From: Ralstonia sp. A12
Lineage (GTDB): Bacteria > Pseudomonadota > Gammaproteobacteria > Burkholderiales > Burkholderiaceae
DNA length: 64,000 bases
Assembly (NCBI RefSeq): GCF_000801955.1
Contig: NZ_JSZO01000019.1
Location: forward strand, 62,001-126,000
Reading direction: 5' to 3'
Position numbers and translations under genes: made by a program. Positions 63,280-64,000 of this stretch are shown here, piece by piece. The notes under the pieces were generated by a model. The model saw nothing but the letters and a program-made list of their open reading frames with translations, was not told where the DNA came from and did no database searches. Position 1 is the first letter of the stretch; each line of letters opens with the position of its first letter.

Positions 63280-64000
63280 CTAAGTGCGAAATGGGGTACT
63301 TGCTGCCATAAGCACCCGCTGCGCAACAAACTGCACGAGCTCAATGTCATGAGCGAGCTGTTCTGCTTCTTTCGAGAAGGGCAGCAACAGTTCAAACTCG
63401 GAATTCTTCGCATCCGTCTTTGTGTGCACGATCTTGCACCGTATCTCATAGATGCGCTCCGCAACATCGCTACGCAGATCCGCAGTGAGATTCGCGACCG
63501 GAATCTTTTGCTCACAGAGCCCCTTTGCCTTGGACGACAGGAACTCCGACCTGTCTGGGTCAGATGTAATGAATTGCCGAAGGTCTTCAGCATCAAGGCA
63601 TTCAAGCAAAGTTGCGCGCAACTGCGAGCGTTCGTCGCCGAAGGCACCGGATCGGCTGATATGAATTGCTGACAAGAGCCGTCCAAGATCTGCATCTCGA
63701 TCGCCACGGAAGCTCGGATCCTTCAAGACAGATTTGATCTTCCGACGCGCATCCGCTTGAGAGTATGTTGGAAAGTAGTATTCAACGACCTGATAGAACG
63801 CCAAGAACTGTAAGAGCGGCATTCCCACTGCGCTACGTGCATACCAATACAAGGATATCGGTGCCGCATCGTATTCATGCGACGGGAATGACACATCAGG
63901 CGGGACGTCTGCACGCGCGACTCTTCGCCGCCACGCTCCTGGACGCCGTTCACGGACCAAGGTCAGTGCGATGTCGTGAATGAGATCGATCTGGAAAGAC
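63280..64000 (-). CDS. HEPN-like protein, C-terminal part (5' end outside window)
   Basis: The frame is open from the window edge to a TAG at 63280, giving about 239 residues of a longer protein. The visible part is helical; LQFLAFYQVVEYYFPTYS precedes DARRKIKSVLKD, and near the C-terminus RIYEIRCKIVHTKTD contains R-x4-H, the catalytic motif of HEPN ribonucleases. Such domains occur in abortive-infection and toxin-antitoxin proteins. Codon use is AT-richer than the core. Family assignment is tentative; the N-terminal sensor part is missing. Confidence 0.5.
   Translation of the reverse strand, partial: SFQIDLIHDIALTLVRERRPGAWRRRVARADVPPDVSFPSHEYDAAPISLYWYARSAVGMPLLQFLAFYQVVEYYFPTYSQADARRKIKSVLKDPSFRGDRDADLGRLLSAIHISRSGAFGDERSQLRATLLECLDAEDLRQFITSDPDRSEFLSSKAKGLCEQKIPVANLTADLRSDVAERIYEIRCKIVHTKTDAKNSEFELLLPFSKEAEQLAHDIELVQFVAQRVLMAASTPFRT

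Overview
The window looks like a chromosomal segment of a GC-rich betaproteobacterium, most likely Ralstonia (R. pickettii/mannitolilytica-type) or a close relative. This rests on gene content and protein style: a fused 1186-aa indolepyruvate ferredoxin oxidoreductase, a gsp type II secretion cluster with divergent gspC, a Burkholderiales-type porin, and an NifQ/molbindin pair in a non-nitrogen-fixing context. The genus is an inference; no rRNA or tRNA gene was seen.

Layout. 1-2400: the 3' end of hpd (tyrosine catabolism), then NifQ-like and molbindin genes and an EF-hand protein. 2500-16700: a nearly complete type II secretion system (gspC on the minus strand; gspG-H-I-J-K, a 52-codon coupled ORF, gspL-M-N-D-E, a DUF4153-like membrane protein, gspF). 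gspO is not here. 16770-21490: an EamA exporter, a PNPOx-family flavoprotein with a divergent MocR regulator, and a coupled pair of unknown function (GNAT-like plus beta-solenoid) preceded by an inverted-repeat-rich leader. 22166-33300: indolepyruvate oxidoreductase, exonuclease I, Zn alcohol dehydrogenase, D-lactate dehydrogenase, an HD protein, a Crp/Fnr regulator behind a 13-bp-phased DnaA-box array, an MFS transporter and a ferritin-like protein. 33384-41950: porin with a divergent candidate sRNA, a LuxR-type response regulator, a chemoreceptor, an alginate-lyase-like protein and a PelA-like hydrolase/deacetylase. 41934-58021: mainly regulators with their targets (SDR/MarR, a BvgS/BvgA-like phosphorelay, TetR/DHA2 exporter, LysR genes, diguanylate cyclase, and a MerR-HEAT/HEAT module with a clear MerR operator).

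58286-64000 is an accessory region. Its left part is visibly AT-richer than the core and carries a tightly coupled minus-strand operon: a cupin-like protein, a membrane-anchored dCTP-deaminase/dUTPase-fold protein that has lost the catalytic Glu, and a ThiL/AIR-synthase-like kinase. It is followed by a small hypothetical gene with a leader RNA containing three mutually complementary 8-mers (an apparent switch), an SDR gene, and at the edge the C-terminal part of a protein with a HEPN-like R-x4-H motif. I consider the three-gene operon the best candidate in this window for an undescribed system. A defence or nucleotide-sensing role is inference only.
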